Origin: Treponemataceae bacterium
GTDB lineage: Bacteria; Spirochaetota; Spirochaetia; Treponematales; Treponemataceae
Length of the DNA stretch: 54,427 nucleotides
NCBI GenBank assembly: GCA_024680915.1
Contig: JAILBN010000118.1
Coordinates: 1 to 54,427 of the forward strand
Reading direction: 5' to 3'
The notes below the pieces were generated by a model. The model was not told where the DNA came from. It worked only from the letters and a program-made list of their open reading frames with translations, and did not search any database. A program made the translations under genes and the position numbers. This document shows, in pieces, positions 42,372 to 51,054 of this stretch (positions are counted from its first letter, which is position 1; each line of letters begins with the position of its first letter).

Positions 42372-43776
42372 TCGTGATACCGAGTTTTTTCAGTTGGGCT
42401 TCTTCCTCAACTACAGAGTTATATTCCGCTTTTCTTTGATTTGTTCTAACCAAGGTATTTTTTATAGCTGTAAGCTCCATTTGGATACTTCTCATCTTGT
42501 TTTTGTCTGCAGGCTGGGCAGAGGCTTTATAGTAATCATTGAAGGCAGTCAGCAGTACCATCACGTGATGGCTTTCAGAAAGCTGCTTGGCAAGATACTC
42601 ATAAATGACAGATTCATCCTGATTCTCAAGCTTCAAGAAGCCCGGGCTTTTTCTTGCGGCAAAAGCTGTGTATATCCTTATGCGGCGGGAAACATCAGCA
42701 TGAAATTCGTTGTAGTCAACATCTTCCCGCCTTTTTGTCTGGGTAAGGGCATCTGTTATGTACAGCTGGTACACAAAGGGCTTTTCCGGTATACCAAAGG
42801 CTTTTCGGAAAAGCTGCTTGAGTTTTTCCCAGAAGGTGCTGTGCTCATCAAGGATTACCTCATGGTTTTCTTCAATCTTGGCGACTGCGCTTTCCAGCTG
42901 GGGAGGAAGGGCTCCCAGTGTCTTTATCGCCTCAAAGAGCATTTCCTTTGTGTTTATGGCAGCATGTTTTTTCTCTTGTTTAGTCTCTTGTATAGAGAAT
43001 TTCTCAAGAAGGATTTGCCTTGCTTTTTCTTTATTATCGCCGAATTCCTCTTCGGAGATTTCATCTACAAGCTCTGGATAAAAAGGTATCTTTCCCATAA
43101 GAATTGGGAAAAGCTTTCTTATCTGGGTTGAGGAATCTGAGGGGGAAGTTACTTTTGCCGACTGGAATTGAGGTGAGATAAGCAGCTTTTTTCTTATCTC
43201 TATTTTATACAGCTCTTTTTGGAAGTCGGTGATTCCCTTTAATATCGCATTGATTCTACCTATGGATTTCGCGCTTTGCGTCAAGCAGTCCGTGACCATG
43301 TTTACGGCCAGCTTGTCGCTTCCCATCTTTACAGATGCTATTATTTCCGCAAGTCCTTTCGTGTTGGCCTTTTGGGATGTAGGCACCACCGCCGACCACT
43401 GTATATAGTTATTTACACCAAGGAGAATCTTTATTTGGGACATATTCGTATTCTGTATGGTGAACTTATGGATATTGCAGATATAATCGATCATGCTCTC
43501 GTATTCGGAAAGTCTTGCTCCCATTACCATAGAGCGTTCATTGTCAAGGAAAGGACCTTCTGATGGAATTGCCACGGAGGAAATCTTCTTTTCGCTTTTG
43601 TAAGGATCCGGCTGTATAAGACCTTTTTTTTCGAGAAGATTTATTAAATTGTTCAGAGTTGTGTGGAACGTCCTGTATTCATTTTGCAGATGCTGGAACT
43701 CTACGTTTTCAAACCAAGCCTGTTTGGCATCCGCAGCAGAAAATAAGGAGCCGTTGAACGACGTATCTACTTCCAT
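42364..43776 (-). CDS. Hypothetical helical protein, partner of the SBP_bac_5 protein
   Basis: A 470-residue protein I do not recognise. It is mostly helical, without signal peptide or membrane helix, so cytoplasmic. It begins MEVDTSFNGSLFSAADAK and includes WFENVEFQHLQNEYRTFHTTL, an I/L-rich middle and a K/E-rich C terminus (MELTAIKNTLVRTNQRKAEY, then VVEEEAQLKKLG) that may form a short coiled coil. The start has no Shine-Dalgarno site; GATAAT lies 6 nt before the ATG with no good -35. It overlaps the next gene by 8 bp (ATGTATAA), a sign of coupled translation. Likely spirochaete-restricted. Confidence 0.7.
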   Translation of the reverse strand: MEVDTSFNGSLFSAADAKQAWFENVEFQHLQNEYRTFHTTLNNLINLLEKKGLIQPDPYKSEKKISSVAIPSEGPFLDNERSMVMGARLSEYESMIDYICNIHKFTIQNTNMSQIKILLGVNNYIQWSAVVPTSQKANTKGLAEIIASVKMGSDKLAVNMVTDCLTQSAKSIGRINAILKGITDFQKELYKIEIRKKLLISPQFQSAKVTSPSDSSTQIRKLFPILMGKIPFYPELVDEISEEEFGDNKEKARQILLEKFSIQETKQEKKHAAINTKEMLFEAIKTLGALPPQLESAVAKIEENHEVILDEHSTFWEKLKQLFRKAFGIPEKPFVYQLYITDALTQTKRREDVDYNEFHADVSRRIRIYTAFAARKSPGFLKLENQDESVIYEYLAKQLSESHHVMVLLTAFNDYYKASAQPADKNKMRSIQMELTAIKNTLVRTNQRKAEYNSVVEEEAQLKKLGITNV

Positions 43777-43834
43777 AGCTTGATTATCGGCAGAAACCCC
43801 CGATAACTTTAAGAAGCTGTTGAATTTAACATAG

Positions 43835-44749
43835 TCAGATTGTAAAAGTCAGTCCGTCGTAGGCCGGAGAAACAGGTGTTTCCTTAAGAGAGGGATATTG
43901 CCCCTTGTGCTCTGAAATCCATTTTTTTATTTGCTCATGGGAGTTGTTGTGGCATATATGGGTAAGCCAGACGTGTCTTGCTTGGATTTTAGCGGCACAT
44001 TCCAAGGCTTGGGCAAAGGAGAAATGGGTAGAATGGGGGCTTTCTCTGAGACCGTCTATGACAAGATGCTCACAGCCCTTTACCAGGGTTATGCTTTCCT
44101 CTGGTATAAAGCTGCAGTCTGTCAGGTAAGACAGGGATTTTTCCGGGGCAGCTCCTTTTTCCCGGATATTCCAGCCCACCACATCAAGGGTACCGTGCTT
44201 CATGGGGACAGGAAAGCAGAGCAGCTCCTTCTGCCTGCTATTCCGGGAGAGCTTGTCCGGGGAGGCTTCCAGGTCTTCCTGATGACAAGTGACCAGCACC
44301 GGTTTTTCTTTTGAATAATCCTCTGCTTTTTTCAGATTCAGCAGGGGTTTTCCTCCCCCTTGCTGCGTGTTCTTGTATATATAGTCAAAGCGATTGTAGA
44401 TGTCGTTTATAGTGGGATTGTTGGCATATATATTCAGGGCATTCTTCGTGGCCTTCTTTTTGTCGGAGGAGGCCGTGTGGGAGAATATGCGCAGGTCATC
44501 CAGTCCGTTCAGGTGATCAGCATGGGAGTGAGTTATAAGGACGGCATCCAGGTGCTTTATTTTGAATTCCAGTGCCTGGATACGGAATTCAGGACCGGTG
44601 TCTATGACTATGGCAGTATTATCCGTATGAATGTATGCGCTGCATCGGTTCCTTTTGTCGTGGGCATCTTCCGAACGGCAGACAGGGCAATCGCACCCTA
44701 TTACTGGAATTCCGTGGCTGGTACCTGTTCCTGTCAGCGTTACAATCAT
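43835..44749 (-). CDS. Metallo-beta-lactamase-fold hydrolase, PhnP-like
   Basis: A 304-residue MBL-fold phosphodiesterase-like protein. It opens with GTGTSHGIPVIGCDCPVC, whose cysteine cluster (C19, C21, C24) with a later RNRCSAYI is typical of the PhnP subgroup with a structural zinc. The metal-binding HxHxDH is THSHADHLNG. Later metal ligands lie in MKHGTLD, LTDCSFI and THICHNN. PhnP hydrolyses cyclic phosphodiesters made in phosphonate breakdown, but no phn genes are seen here, so the substrate is open. Its ATG is 3 bp after the uvrB stop codon, so it shares the uvrB transcript. Confidence 0.85.
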   Translation of the reverse strand: MIVTLTGTGTSHGIPVIGCDCPVCRSEDAHDKRNRCSAYIHTDNTAIVIDTGPEFRIQALEFKIKHLDAVLITHSHADHLNGLDDLRIFSHTASSDKKKATKNALNIYANNPTINDIYNRFDYIYKNTQQGGGKPLLNLKKAEDYSKEKPVLVTCHQEDLEASPDKLSRNSRQKELLCFPVPMKHGTLDVVGWNIREKGAAPEKSLSYLTDCSFIPEESITLVKGCEHLVIDGLRESPHSTHFSFAQALECAAKIQARHVWLTHICHNNSHEQIKKWISEHKGQYPSLKETPVSPAYDGLTFTI

Positions 44750-44752
44750 CTT

Positions 44753-46750
44753 TTAAGCTCCGTACTGTTTTTTCAGCTCTTCTATGGTGTCGCGTATAGA
44801 TGCGGCTTCCTCGAACTCCAGCTTCTCCGCATGGTCCAGCATTTGTTTCTCCAAGGCCTTGAAAAGCTTTTTCCTGTCTGCCGGCTTGAGCAGGTTATGG
44901 CTTTTTATCAGGACGGAGGTCTCTGTCTGGACGTCAAGCTGCTTTTCCTCCGTCTGCCGGGTGAGGATGTCGTCTATTGCCTTGGATATGGTCTTGGGTG
45001 TGATTCCGTGGGCTTTGTTGTAGGCCTCCTGGACTTCACGCCGGTGCTTGGTCTCGTTTATTGCCTCTTTCATGGCTGGGCTCACCTGGTCGGCGTACAT
45101 GACCACCTTTCCGTTCACGTTGCGGGCGGCTCGTCCTATTATCTGGATAAGACTGGTGGTGGAGCGGAGGAAGCCTATCTTATCGGCATCAAGAATGGCT
45201 ATGAAGGATACCTCCGGCAGGTCTATACCCTCTCTGAGCAGGTTGATTCCCACAAGAATGTCGAATTCTCCCATACGCAGTCCCTTGAGAATCTCCACCC
45301 TCTCTATGGTGTCCACCTCGGAATGAATATATCTTACCTTAAGATTCATCTCCGTAAGGTAATTGGTAAGATCCTCTGCCATTTTTTTAGTCAGGGTAAG
45401 GAGGAGACAGCGTTCCTTCTGCTGGACCCTGTCTTTTATCTCGGAGTATATATGCTCCATCTGGCCCTCGCTGGGGTGTACCTCCACCAGTGGATCAAGG
45501 AGTCCTGTGGGGCGGATAAGCTGCTCCACGATACGGCTGCTTCTTTTTTTCTCTTCCTCCCGGGGCGTGGCGGAAACGTATATGACCTGATTCATCAGGG
45601 CTTCGAACTCCGCCAGCTTCAAGGGTCTGTTGTCCAGGGCTGAAGGAAGCCTGAAGCCGAAGTTTATAAGGTTCTGCTTGCGGCTCCTGTCACCCTCGTA
45701 CATGGCTCCCACCTGGGGCAGGGTGACGTGGGACTCGTCTATCATGCAGAGAAAATCCTCGGGGAAGTAGTGGAGGAGGGTAGCGGGAGGCTCCCCGTGC
45801 TGCCTGCCGGAAATGGGACCGGAATAGTTTTCTATGCCGGAGCAGTAACCCATCTCCTGTATCATCTCTATGTCGTAGCTGGTACGGGTTTTAAGGCGTT
45901 CCGCCTCCAATACTTTTCCTGACTGCTGGAAGGCTTCCACACATTCTTCCATCTCTGCCTGTATGCGGGAGACTGCATCCTTTATCATGCTTTCCGGCAC
46001 GACGAAGTGCTTGGCCGGGTATATCACAGTTTCATCAAGCTCTCCTGTAACCTCTCCCGTTATCACATTGAAGCGGCAGATACGGGAAACCTCGTCCCAG
46101 TCCAGCTCTATGCGGTAGGCTTCGTCCGTCTCCATGTAGGCTGGAAAAACCTCAAGAATGTCTCCCCTGATGCGGAAACGTCCCCGCTCCAGAACCATGT
46201 CGTTGCGGTCGTATTGAAGGGATATAAGCTGGCGGGCGAACTTCTGGAAGTCCAGGGTCTGGCCTTTCTCCACATGGAGTCTCATGCCCTTGTAGACCTC
46301 AGGCATACCAAGACCGTAGATGCAGGAGACTGTGGCCACCACTATTACGTCCCTGCGCTCCATAAGACTGTAGGTGGCGGCGAGCCTCATGCGGTCAATC
46401 TCTTCGTTTATGGAAGCGTCCTTCTCAATATAGAGGTCCCGGGCGGGAACATAGGCTTCTGGCTGGTAGTAGTCGTAGTATGAGACAAAGTATTCCACGG
46501 CGTTGTCCGGGAAAAAAGACTTGAATTCCCTGTAAAGCTGGGCAGCCAGGGTTTTGTTATGGCTGAGTATCAGAGTGGGTCTTTGAACCTTCTCTATGAT
46601 TTTTGCCATGGTGAAGGTTTTTCCAGAGCCGGTGACACCCTTCAGGGTCTGATATTTATCACCGGCAAGAAAGCCGGTCGCTAGTCTTTCTATGGCCTCC
46701 GGCTGGTCACCGGAAGGCTCGAAGGGAGATACTACCTTGAATGGACGCAT
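44753..46750 (-). CDS. uvrB: Excinuclease ABC subunit B
   Basis: A 665-residue DNA repair helicase of the UvrABC nucleotide-excision system. It checks damage handed over by UvrA and recruits UvrC. Walker A is GVTGSGKT (K44), the DNA-probing beta-hairpin is YYDYYQPEAYVP, and other signatures are CMIDESHVTLPQ, YVSATPREEE, the helicase motif QIIGRAARNVNGKVVMYAD and the C-terminal UVR domain (about 625-660). The ATG at 46750 has no ribosome-binding site; a -10-like GATAAA ends 8 nt upstream, so the mRNA may be leaderless. It is divergent from the MATE gene. I find no LexA-type palindrome in the 96-bp gap. The MBL gene follows in the same operon. Confidence 0.98.
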   Translation of the reverse strand: MRPFKVVSPFEPSGDQPEAIERLATGFLAGDKYQTLKGVTGSGKTFTMAKIIEKVQRPTLILSHNKTLAAQLYREFKSFFPDNAVEYFVSYYDYYQPEAYVPARDLYIEKDASINEEIDRMRLAATYSLMERRDVIVVATVSCIYGLGMPEVYKGMRLHVEKGQTLDFQKFARQLISLQYDRNDMVLERGRFRIRGDILEVFPAYMETDEAYRIELDWDEVSRICRFNVITGEVTGELDETVIYPAKHFVVPESMIKDAVSRIQAEMEECVEAFQQSGKVLEAERLKTRTSYDIEMIQEMGYCSGIENYSGPISGRQHGEPPATLLHYFPEDFLCMIDESHVTLPQVGAMYEGDRSRKQNLINFGFRLPSALDNRPLKLAEFEALMNQVIYVSATPREEEKKRSSRIVEQLIRPTGLLDPLVEVHPSEGQMEHIYSEIKDRVQQKERCLLLTLTKKMAEDLTNYLTEMNLKVRYIHSEVDTIERVEILKGLRMGEFDILVGINLLREGIDLPEVSFIAILDADKIGFLRSTTSLIQIIGRAARNVNGKVVMYADQVSPAMKEAINETKHRREVQEAYNKAHGITPKTISKAIDDILTRQTEEKQLDVQTETSVLIKSHNLLKPADRKKLFKALEKQMLDHAEKLEFEEAASIRDTIEELKKQYGA

Positions 46751-46786
46751 GGAAAGAGTTTATCACGCTGGGCACTTCCTGTGCAA
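46748..46786 (-). promoter_or_regulatory. Promoter giving a probable leaderless uvrB mRNA
   Basis: On the minus strand, -35 TTGCAC (46781-46786) and -10 GATAAA (46759-46764) are 16 bp apart, with 8 nt to the ATG at 46750. TAAACT, 2 bp further on at 18 bp spacing, is an alternative -10 that would make the distance 6 nt. Confidence 0.45.
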
Positions 46787-46809
46787 TCAGCGGACAAAAA
46801 TTCACCTGA

Positions 46810-46849
46810 TAGACTTTTTTATAAGGCTGTGCTTATAATATCCCTTATG
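46810..46849 (+). promoter_or_regulatory. Promoter and leaderless start of the MATE gene
   Basis: A perfect -10 TATAAT (46834-46839) follows a TAGACT -35 (46810-46815) by 18 bp. The ATG at 46847 is 7 nt after the -10, the same distance as in the CHASE2 cyclase gene. No ribosome-binding site is present. Confidence 0.55.
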
Positions 46850-48220
46850 CTCCGATTCTCAAGAATCCATCTAAAAAAAAGCGTCGATATGACGCAAGGC
46901 TCTATTATCGGTAATATAATAAATTTTGCTCTGCCTCTTTTTTGCGGAAATATCTTTCAGCAGCTTTACAACACAGTGGACAGTATTGTGGTGGGAAACT
47001 TCGTAGGCAAGGAAGCTCTTGCCGCCGTGGGCTCTGTGGACTCCGTCATTTTTACCTTCATAGGCTTTTTCGTGGGTATGTCCACGGGAGCCGGTGTGGT
47101 TATTTCCCAATACTTCGGTGCCAAGGACGAGAAAAATGTAAGTGTGGCGGTGCATACGACCATAGTCTTCACCTTTATTCTCAGCGTTATCTGTACAGTA
47201 AGCGCCCTGCTTGCCCTTCCTCTTTTCCTTAAGCTGCTGGCTATTCCTGACGACGTCTATGAGGAGTCCAGGGTTTATCTTCAGCTTTATTTCGCAGGGG
47301 TCTCCGGTATGCTTTTCTACAATATGGGCTCCGGCATTCTGCGTGCTGTGGGCGATTCCCGCCGGCCTCTCTTTTTCCTGCTTTTCTCTTCCATACTTAA
47401 TATTGGACTTGATCTTCTTTTCGTTGCCGTGTTCCGGATGGGCGTGGCTGGTGCTGCCTGGGCCACGATAATATCCCAGTTCTTATCTGCCATACTTGTC
47501 CTTGTGGTGCTTTTCCGGGAGAAGGAAATATACAGGCTCCAAGTGAAGAAGCTCCGGCTGGACAGATTCATGCTGAGGAATATTGTGAAAATCGGTTTGC
47601 CCGGTGGCCTTCGAATGATGATAGTGGCCTTCTCCAATGTTTTCGTCCAGTCCTATATCAATGCCTTTGGTTCTGCCGCCATGGCAGGCTGGTCCAGCTA
47701 CGGGAAAATCGACAAGATATGTATCCTTCCCTCCCAGAGCATAGACCTGGCCATAACCACCTTCGCCGGACAGAATCTTGGCGCCGGGGATGTGGAAAGG
47801 ACCAAAAAAGGAACCAGGACGGCCCTGCTTATGAACTGGGCGGTATCCTTCTTTCTTATAGTCGTGACTATGGTATTCGCGGAGAAGCTGGTTCTCTGCT
47901 TTAATCAGGATGCGGACGTGCTACGTTTCGGTACCATGTTCATCCGCTACCTTATGCCCTTTTATATGGTTCTCAGCGTCAACTCCACCTTCTCTGGTTC
48001 GCTTCAGGGTGCGGGAAACACAAGAATCCCTGTGGCTATTATGATGGGAAGCTTTATACTTGTCCGTCAGATTTACCTTTTCGTGGTGTCCAGAATGACA
48101 ACTTCTGTTCTGTGGATTGTGCTGGGCTATCCGGTAGGCTGGTGCGTAAGCAGCATCCTTATGACTATCTACTACCACCGAACCGATCTCAGCCGCTACA
48201 GGATCATTCGTCAAGGATAA
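46847..48220 (+). CDS. MATE-family multidrug/solute exporter
   Basis: A 457-residue inner-membrane antiporter with about 12 membrane helices. The N-terminal KKSVDMTQGSIIGNIINFALPLF and FQQLYNTVDSIVVGNFVG are typical of bacterial MATE exporters, as is LNIGLDLLFVAVFRMGVAGAAWAT in the middle (cited in parts). It would expel drugs or metabolites using a sodium or proton gradient. The start at ATG 46847 is chosen because it lies at the expected distance after the promoter; a GTG at 46781 is in frame but upstream of that promoter, and the later ATG at 46889 would lose the conserved KKSVD. Its 3' end overlaps the convergent htrA-like gene by 17 bp. Confidence 0.92.
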   Translation: MLRFSRIHLKKSVDMTQGSIIGNIINFALPLFCGNIFQQLYNTVDSIVVGNFVGKEALAAVGSVDSVIFTFIGFFVGMSTGAGVVISQYFGAKDEKNVSVAVHTTIVFTFILSVICTVSALLALPLFLKLLAIPDDVYEESRVYLQLYFAGVSGMLFYNMGSGILRAVGDSRRPLFFLLFSSILNIGLDLLFVAVFRMGVAGAAWATIISQFLSAILVLVVLFREKEIYRLQVKKLRLDRFMLRNIVKIGLPGGLRMMIVAFSNVFVQSYINAFGSAAMAGWSSYGKIDKICILPSQSIDLAITTFAGQNLGAGDVERTKKGTRTALLMNWAVSFFLIVVTMVFAEKLVLCFNQDADVLRFGTMFIRYLMPFYMVLSVNSTFSGSLQGAGNTRIPVAIMMGSFILVRQIYLFVVSRMTTSVLWIVLGYPVGWCVSSILMTIYYHRTDLSRYRIIRQG

Positions 48221-49460
48221 CTGTAAGATTCTCCTGCTTTCTTCCTCTCTGCACTGTAAGCACCACTTTGTCGCCGGGACGCTTGCTTTCCAAGAGAGAG
48301 TAGTAGTCGGCGAAGGAGGTTATAGCCGTTCCGTCAACTGCGGTTATAACGTCGCCACCCAGGTAGATGGTGGTGTAATTATAGCGGCTGCCGTATTGCA
48401 CGGCCTTTGTTCCTGCTGTAAGCCCTGCTTTCACCGCATTGCTGGAGGAATCCAGCTCAGAGACAAGAAGTCCTGATGAGACTGCAAGATCCGCATATTC
48501 AGCTATTTGAGATGTAAGTTGTATGAGTTTTCCGTTTATAGTGCCGCGGTGGACTTTACCATATTGTATAAGATCTGCCACGACTCTTTTTGCCGTGTCT
48601 ATGGAGACAGCGAAGCCTATTCCGGCGGAGCTTCCAGAGGTGGAGTAGATCATGGTGTTTATACCTATCATACGGCCCTGGGTATCAAGAAGGGGGCCTC
48701 CTGAATTACCAGGGTTGATGGCGGAGTCAGTCTGGATCATGTTCCTGATTATGGTACCCTCTTCGTTCTTTATAGGCCGGCCCAGTCCTGAGACGATTCC
48801 TGTGGTTAATGTCCTCTCAAAGCCGAAGGGGTTTCCTATGGCCAGGACTTTTTGTCCGACCTTAAGATTCTCTGAGCTTCCGAAGGGAATAGTCGAAAGC
48901 TCCGTGCCTTCCGGCGGCGTGAACTTGAGGACGGCTATGTCGGAGGCGGAGTCTGTCCCTACTACGGTCCCTTCGTACTGGGAGCCGTCGGACAAGGATA
49001 CGTAGATTTTATATGCGTTTTCTATTACGTGAAGGTTGGTTACTATGTAGCCCCTCTTGTCTATTATGGAGCCTGAACCTGAGCCAGAATCCTGGGGGAC
49101 CGCGTTGAAGAACCAGTCGTAGGCCATGACCTGAGTGCTTATGTTTACTACTGCCTCATTGCATTTTTCGTAGACGCTTATATTCTGCAGCTCGTCTTGG
49201 GTATAATTTGCGGAGGCTGTTGAGGCCTGCATGGCCGTTTCTGCCCTGGGGTTCTGCTGCAGTGTGGCAAGAAAGGCATCCGCTTCATCCATGGCAGAGA
49301 TTTTTTCACTTATTTCTTCTTTTTCCTGTAAAATAGAGCTTTCCTCTGGGGAAGAGGTACTGCTTGTTATTCTGTAGGTGATTACACCTGTAATGACAGC
49401 TACGGCTGCGACTGTGATTATTAAGGCGGTAAGGAAGTGCTGCCGTGTATAAAGTTTCAT
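48204..49460 (-). CDS. HtrA/DegP-like serine protease with one PDZ domain
   Basis: A 418-residue membrane-anchored protease for envelope protein quality control. It has an N-terminal helix (about 8-30), a variable acidic linker, then the trypsin-like domain with catalytic triad H144 (VTNLHVIENA), D174 (ASDIAVLKF) and S253 (GNSGGPLL). A single PDZ domain at the C terminus (about 335-410) includes GGDVITAVDGTAITSFADYY. The ATG is preceded by AGGAGG. It is convergent with the MATE gene, and the small barrel-protein gene starts 94 bp away on the other side. DegS/DegQ-type function is inferred from the single PDZ and anchor. Confidence 0.93.
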   Translation of the reverse strand: MKLYTRQHFLTALIITVAAVAVITGVITYRITSSTSSPEESSILQEKEEISEKISAMDEADAFLATLQQNPRAETAMQASTASANYTQDELQNISVYEKCNEAVVNISTQVMAYDWFFNAVPQDSGSGSGSIIDKRGYIVTNLHVIENAYKIYVSLSDGSQYEGTVVGTDSASDIAVLKFTPPEGTELSTIPFGSSENLKVGQKVLAIGNPFGFERTLTTGIVSGLGRPIKNEEGTIIRNMIQTDSAINPGNSGGPLLDTQGRMIGINTMIYSTSGSSAGIGFAVSIDTAKRVVADLIQYGKVHRGTINGKLIQLTSQIAEYADLAVSSGLLVSELDSSSNAVKAGLTAGTKAVQYGSRYNYTTIYLGGDVITAVDGTAITSFADYYSLLESKRPGDKVVLTVQRGRKQENLTVILDE

Positions 49461-49554
49461 GAAAACCTCCTGTCTCCGAAAAAAAAGAGAATTCTTTTTA
49501 AATATAGCGATAAAGTGATGGAAAAGGCAAGATAATGTGATAAAATGAAAAAAT

Positions 49555-50115
49555 ATGAAAAGAATAATATGTTTTATAGTTGCCCTTTCTTGTTTTGCGG
49601 CAGTATCCGCTGCTGTGGATTTTGATTTTACATGGGCTCTTGGATCTTCTGCAACATTTTATGGTGATTCAGAATTTTCCAATCAAATTGAAGAAATAAA
49701 AGATGCAGGAAACAAAAATATCGTACTTTCTGGGGAATTGGGATTACGTTTGGGATTCGTGAAGAATTTGTATTTCTGCTTGAATGCGGTAGTCAGCGCA
49801 GATCTACTTACTTCAATTGTTGTCAATTACTTTTTCTTAGATTATGGAATATCTGGTGGTTTCAAGCTTTATACAGGCCTGGGTGGTTTGTGTTTAGGTG
49901 TCGAATATGAGACTGGAAGACGTACCAATATTATGCCGGAGGAGGGAGTTCATTCGACAGGTTGGGGAAACGGCTTCCGTTTTCTTATAGAATATGAGTT
50001 CAAAAATATAGCAAAATCCTTTTCTCCCTCCTTTGGACTGGGCTGGAAAAGGATGCCCCGGGGTAATAACTACGCGGACAATATTATTTCCTTCTATGTC
50101 AGAGCTCCATTTTAA
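49555..50115 (+). CDS. Small exported beta-barrel-like protein
   Basis: A 186-residue protein with signal peptide (MKRIICFIVALSCFAAVSAA) and a mature part of strand-like alternating segments ending in F (FYVRAPF), typical of small outer-membrane barrels. Glycine- and tyrosine-rich turns include GLGGLCLGVEYETG. I cannot name the family. There is no Shine-Dalgarno site; TAAAAT lies 8 nt before the ATG, so it may also be leaderless, though the -35 is poor. The PfkB kinase gene starts 9 bp after its stop, an odd partner for an outer-membrane protein. Confidence 0.65.
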   Translation: MKRIICFIVALSCFAAVSAAVDFDFTWALGSSATFYGDSEFSNQIEEIKDAGNKNIVLSGELGLRLGFVKNLYFCLNAVVSADLLTSIVVNYFFLDYGISGGFKLYTGLGGLCLGVEYETGRRTNIMPEEGVHSTGWGNGFRFLIEYEFKNIAKSFSPSFGLGWKRMPRGNNYADNIISFYVRAPF

Positions 50116-50124
50116 GGATTTTTG

Positions 50125-51045
50125 ATGAAAGACCAAAAACATTCGGTATTGAGTGTAGGAAATGTATCTGTAGATATAAAAGCATACAGCGGTGAGGATC
50201 CTGTTCCTGGAGCATACAGGGACGGTTCTATAGAGCTCGTTCCTGGTGGTGTCGGCCGAGGAATGGCTATAAACCTTAAGCATCTGGGTTTTCCCTCCGC
50301 TGTTTGTTCCGTCGTAGGAAAAGATATTTTCGGGGATTTCCTGAAGGCTGGTCTTGAAAAAGAAAATATAGGTACAGAGCTTTTGAAAACCAGTCCTTGC
50401 AATAAGACTGCTCTTTTCTCTGTCATGGCCTCTTCCGGGCAACCAGCTTTATGTGTTTATAGCACAAGAATCCTTCAGGAGATTGTTTTTGATGATCCTG
50501 TAAGAGAATACCTTGCTGACGGCAACTGTGACATCCTTTGTATGGATTCCAATCTGCCGGAGGAAAGTCTCGCTGACTTTTACAAATATGTTTCGGACAA
50601 GGATATTTTTGTTTTTCAGAATACCACCGCTCCTGATATAGCCCGTAAAAGCCTTCCCTATGCGAAGAGGGTAGACCTGTTCGGTTGCAACGAGTTTGAG
50701 GCTGCGGCTATTCTGGGAGAAGAGGCTTTTCCTGATCCTGCCTGCGCCGGGAAAATCGCGGCCCTGGGTTTCCGCCACTTCATAATTACCTTTGGTGACA
50801 GAGGAGTCATGGTATATAAGGATGGGGAGGTTTGGAACGAAAAGCCCTTTAATCCTTCTTATATAGAAGATACTGTAGGAGCTGGGGATGCTTTCGCCTC
50901 GGGATATATTTTCGGTTTTACTACGGGGCAGCCTGTAAAAAGATGCATTCAGTATGGCTTGCTTAGTGCACGAGAAACTTTGCACACAAGGCAGACGGTA
51001 AGCGAGTTCCTTTCCCCTGATTTTTTGGAATCTTACACTGATTGA
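50125..51045 (+). CDS. PfkB-family sugar/nucleoside kinase
   Basis: A 306-residue ribokinase-like enzyme that phosphorylates a sugar, nucleoside or similar alcohol using ATP. The N-terminal substrate site has LSVGNVSVDIKA and VPGGVGRGMAINLKHLG, and the C-terminal signature is DTVGAGDAFASGY with catalytic D255. FGCNEFEAAAILGE is the usual NxxE-type loop (NEFE). I use the ATG at 50125, preceded by AAGGA, rather than the TTG just before it. It is 9 bp upstream of the ASKHA gene and in one operon with the small barrel protein. The substrate cannot be read; a pseudouridine or ribose-type kinase is possible. Confidence 0.88.
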   Translation: MKDQKHSVLSVGNVSVDIKAYSGEDPVPGAYRDGSIELVPGGVGRGMAINLKHLGFPSAVCSVVGKDIFGDFLKAGLEKENIGTELLKTSPCNKTALFSVMASSGQPALCVYSTRILQEIVFDDPVREYLADGNCDILCMDSNLPEESLADFYKYVSDKDIFVFQNTTAPDIARKSLPYAKRVDLFGCNEFEAAAILGEEAFPDPACAGKIAALGFRHFIITFGDRGVMVYKDGEVWNEKPFNPSYIEDTVGAGDAFASGYIFGFTTGQPVKRCIQYGLLSARETLHTRQTVSEFLSPDFLESYTD

Positions 51046-51054
51046 TGGTAGAAG

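Noticed and set aside
44360-45643. A 427-codon plus-strand frame opposite the MBL and uvrB genes
   Set aside because: It is antisense to two certain genes, spans the boundary between them, and its composition is that of a mirrored coding frame.
46781-46846. A GTG start extending the MATE protein by 22 residues
   Set aside because: It is upstream of the TATAAT promoter at 46834-46839, so would not be on that mRNA.
46751-46846. A LexA/SOS box between uvrB and the MATE gene
   Set aside because: No palindrome of the known LexA types is visible in the gap.
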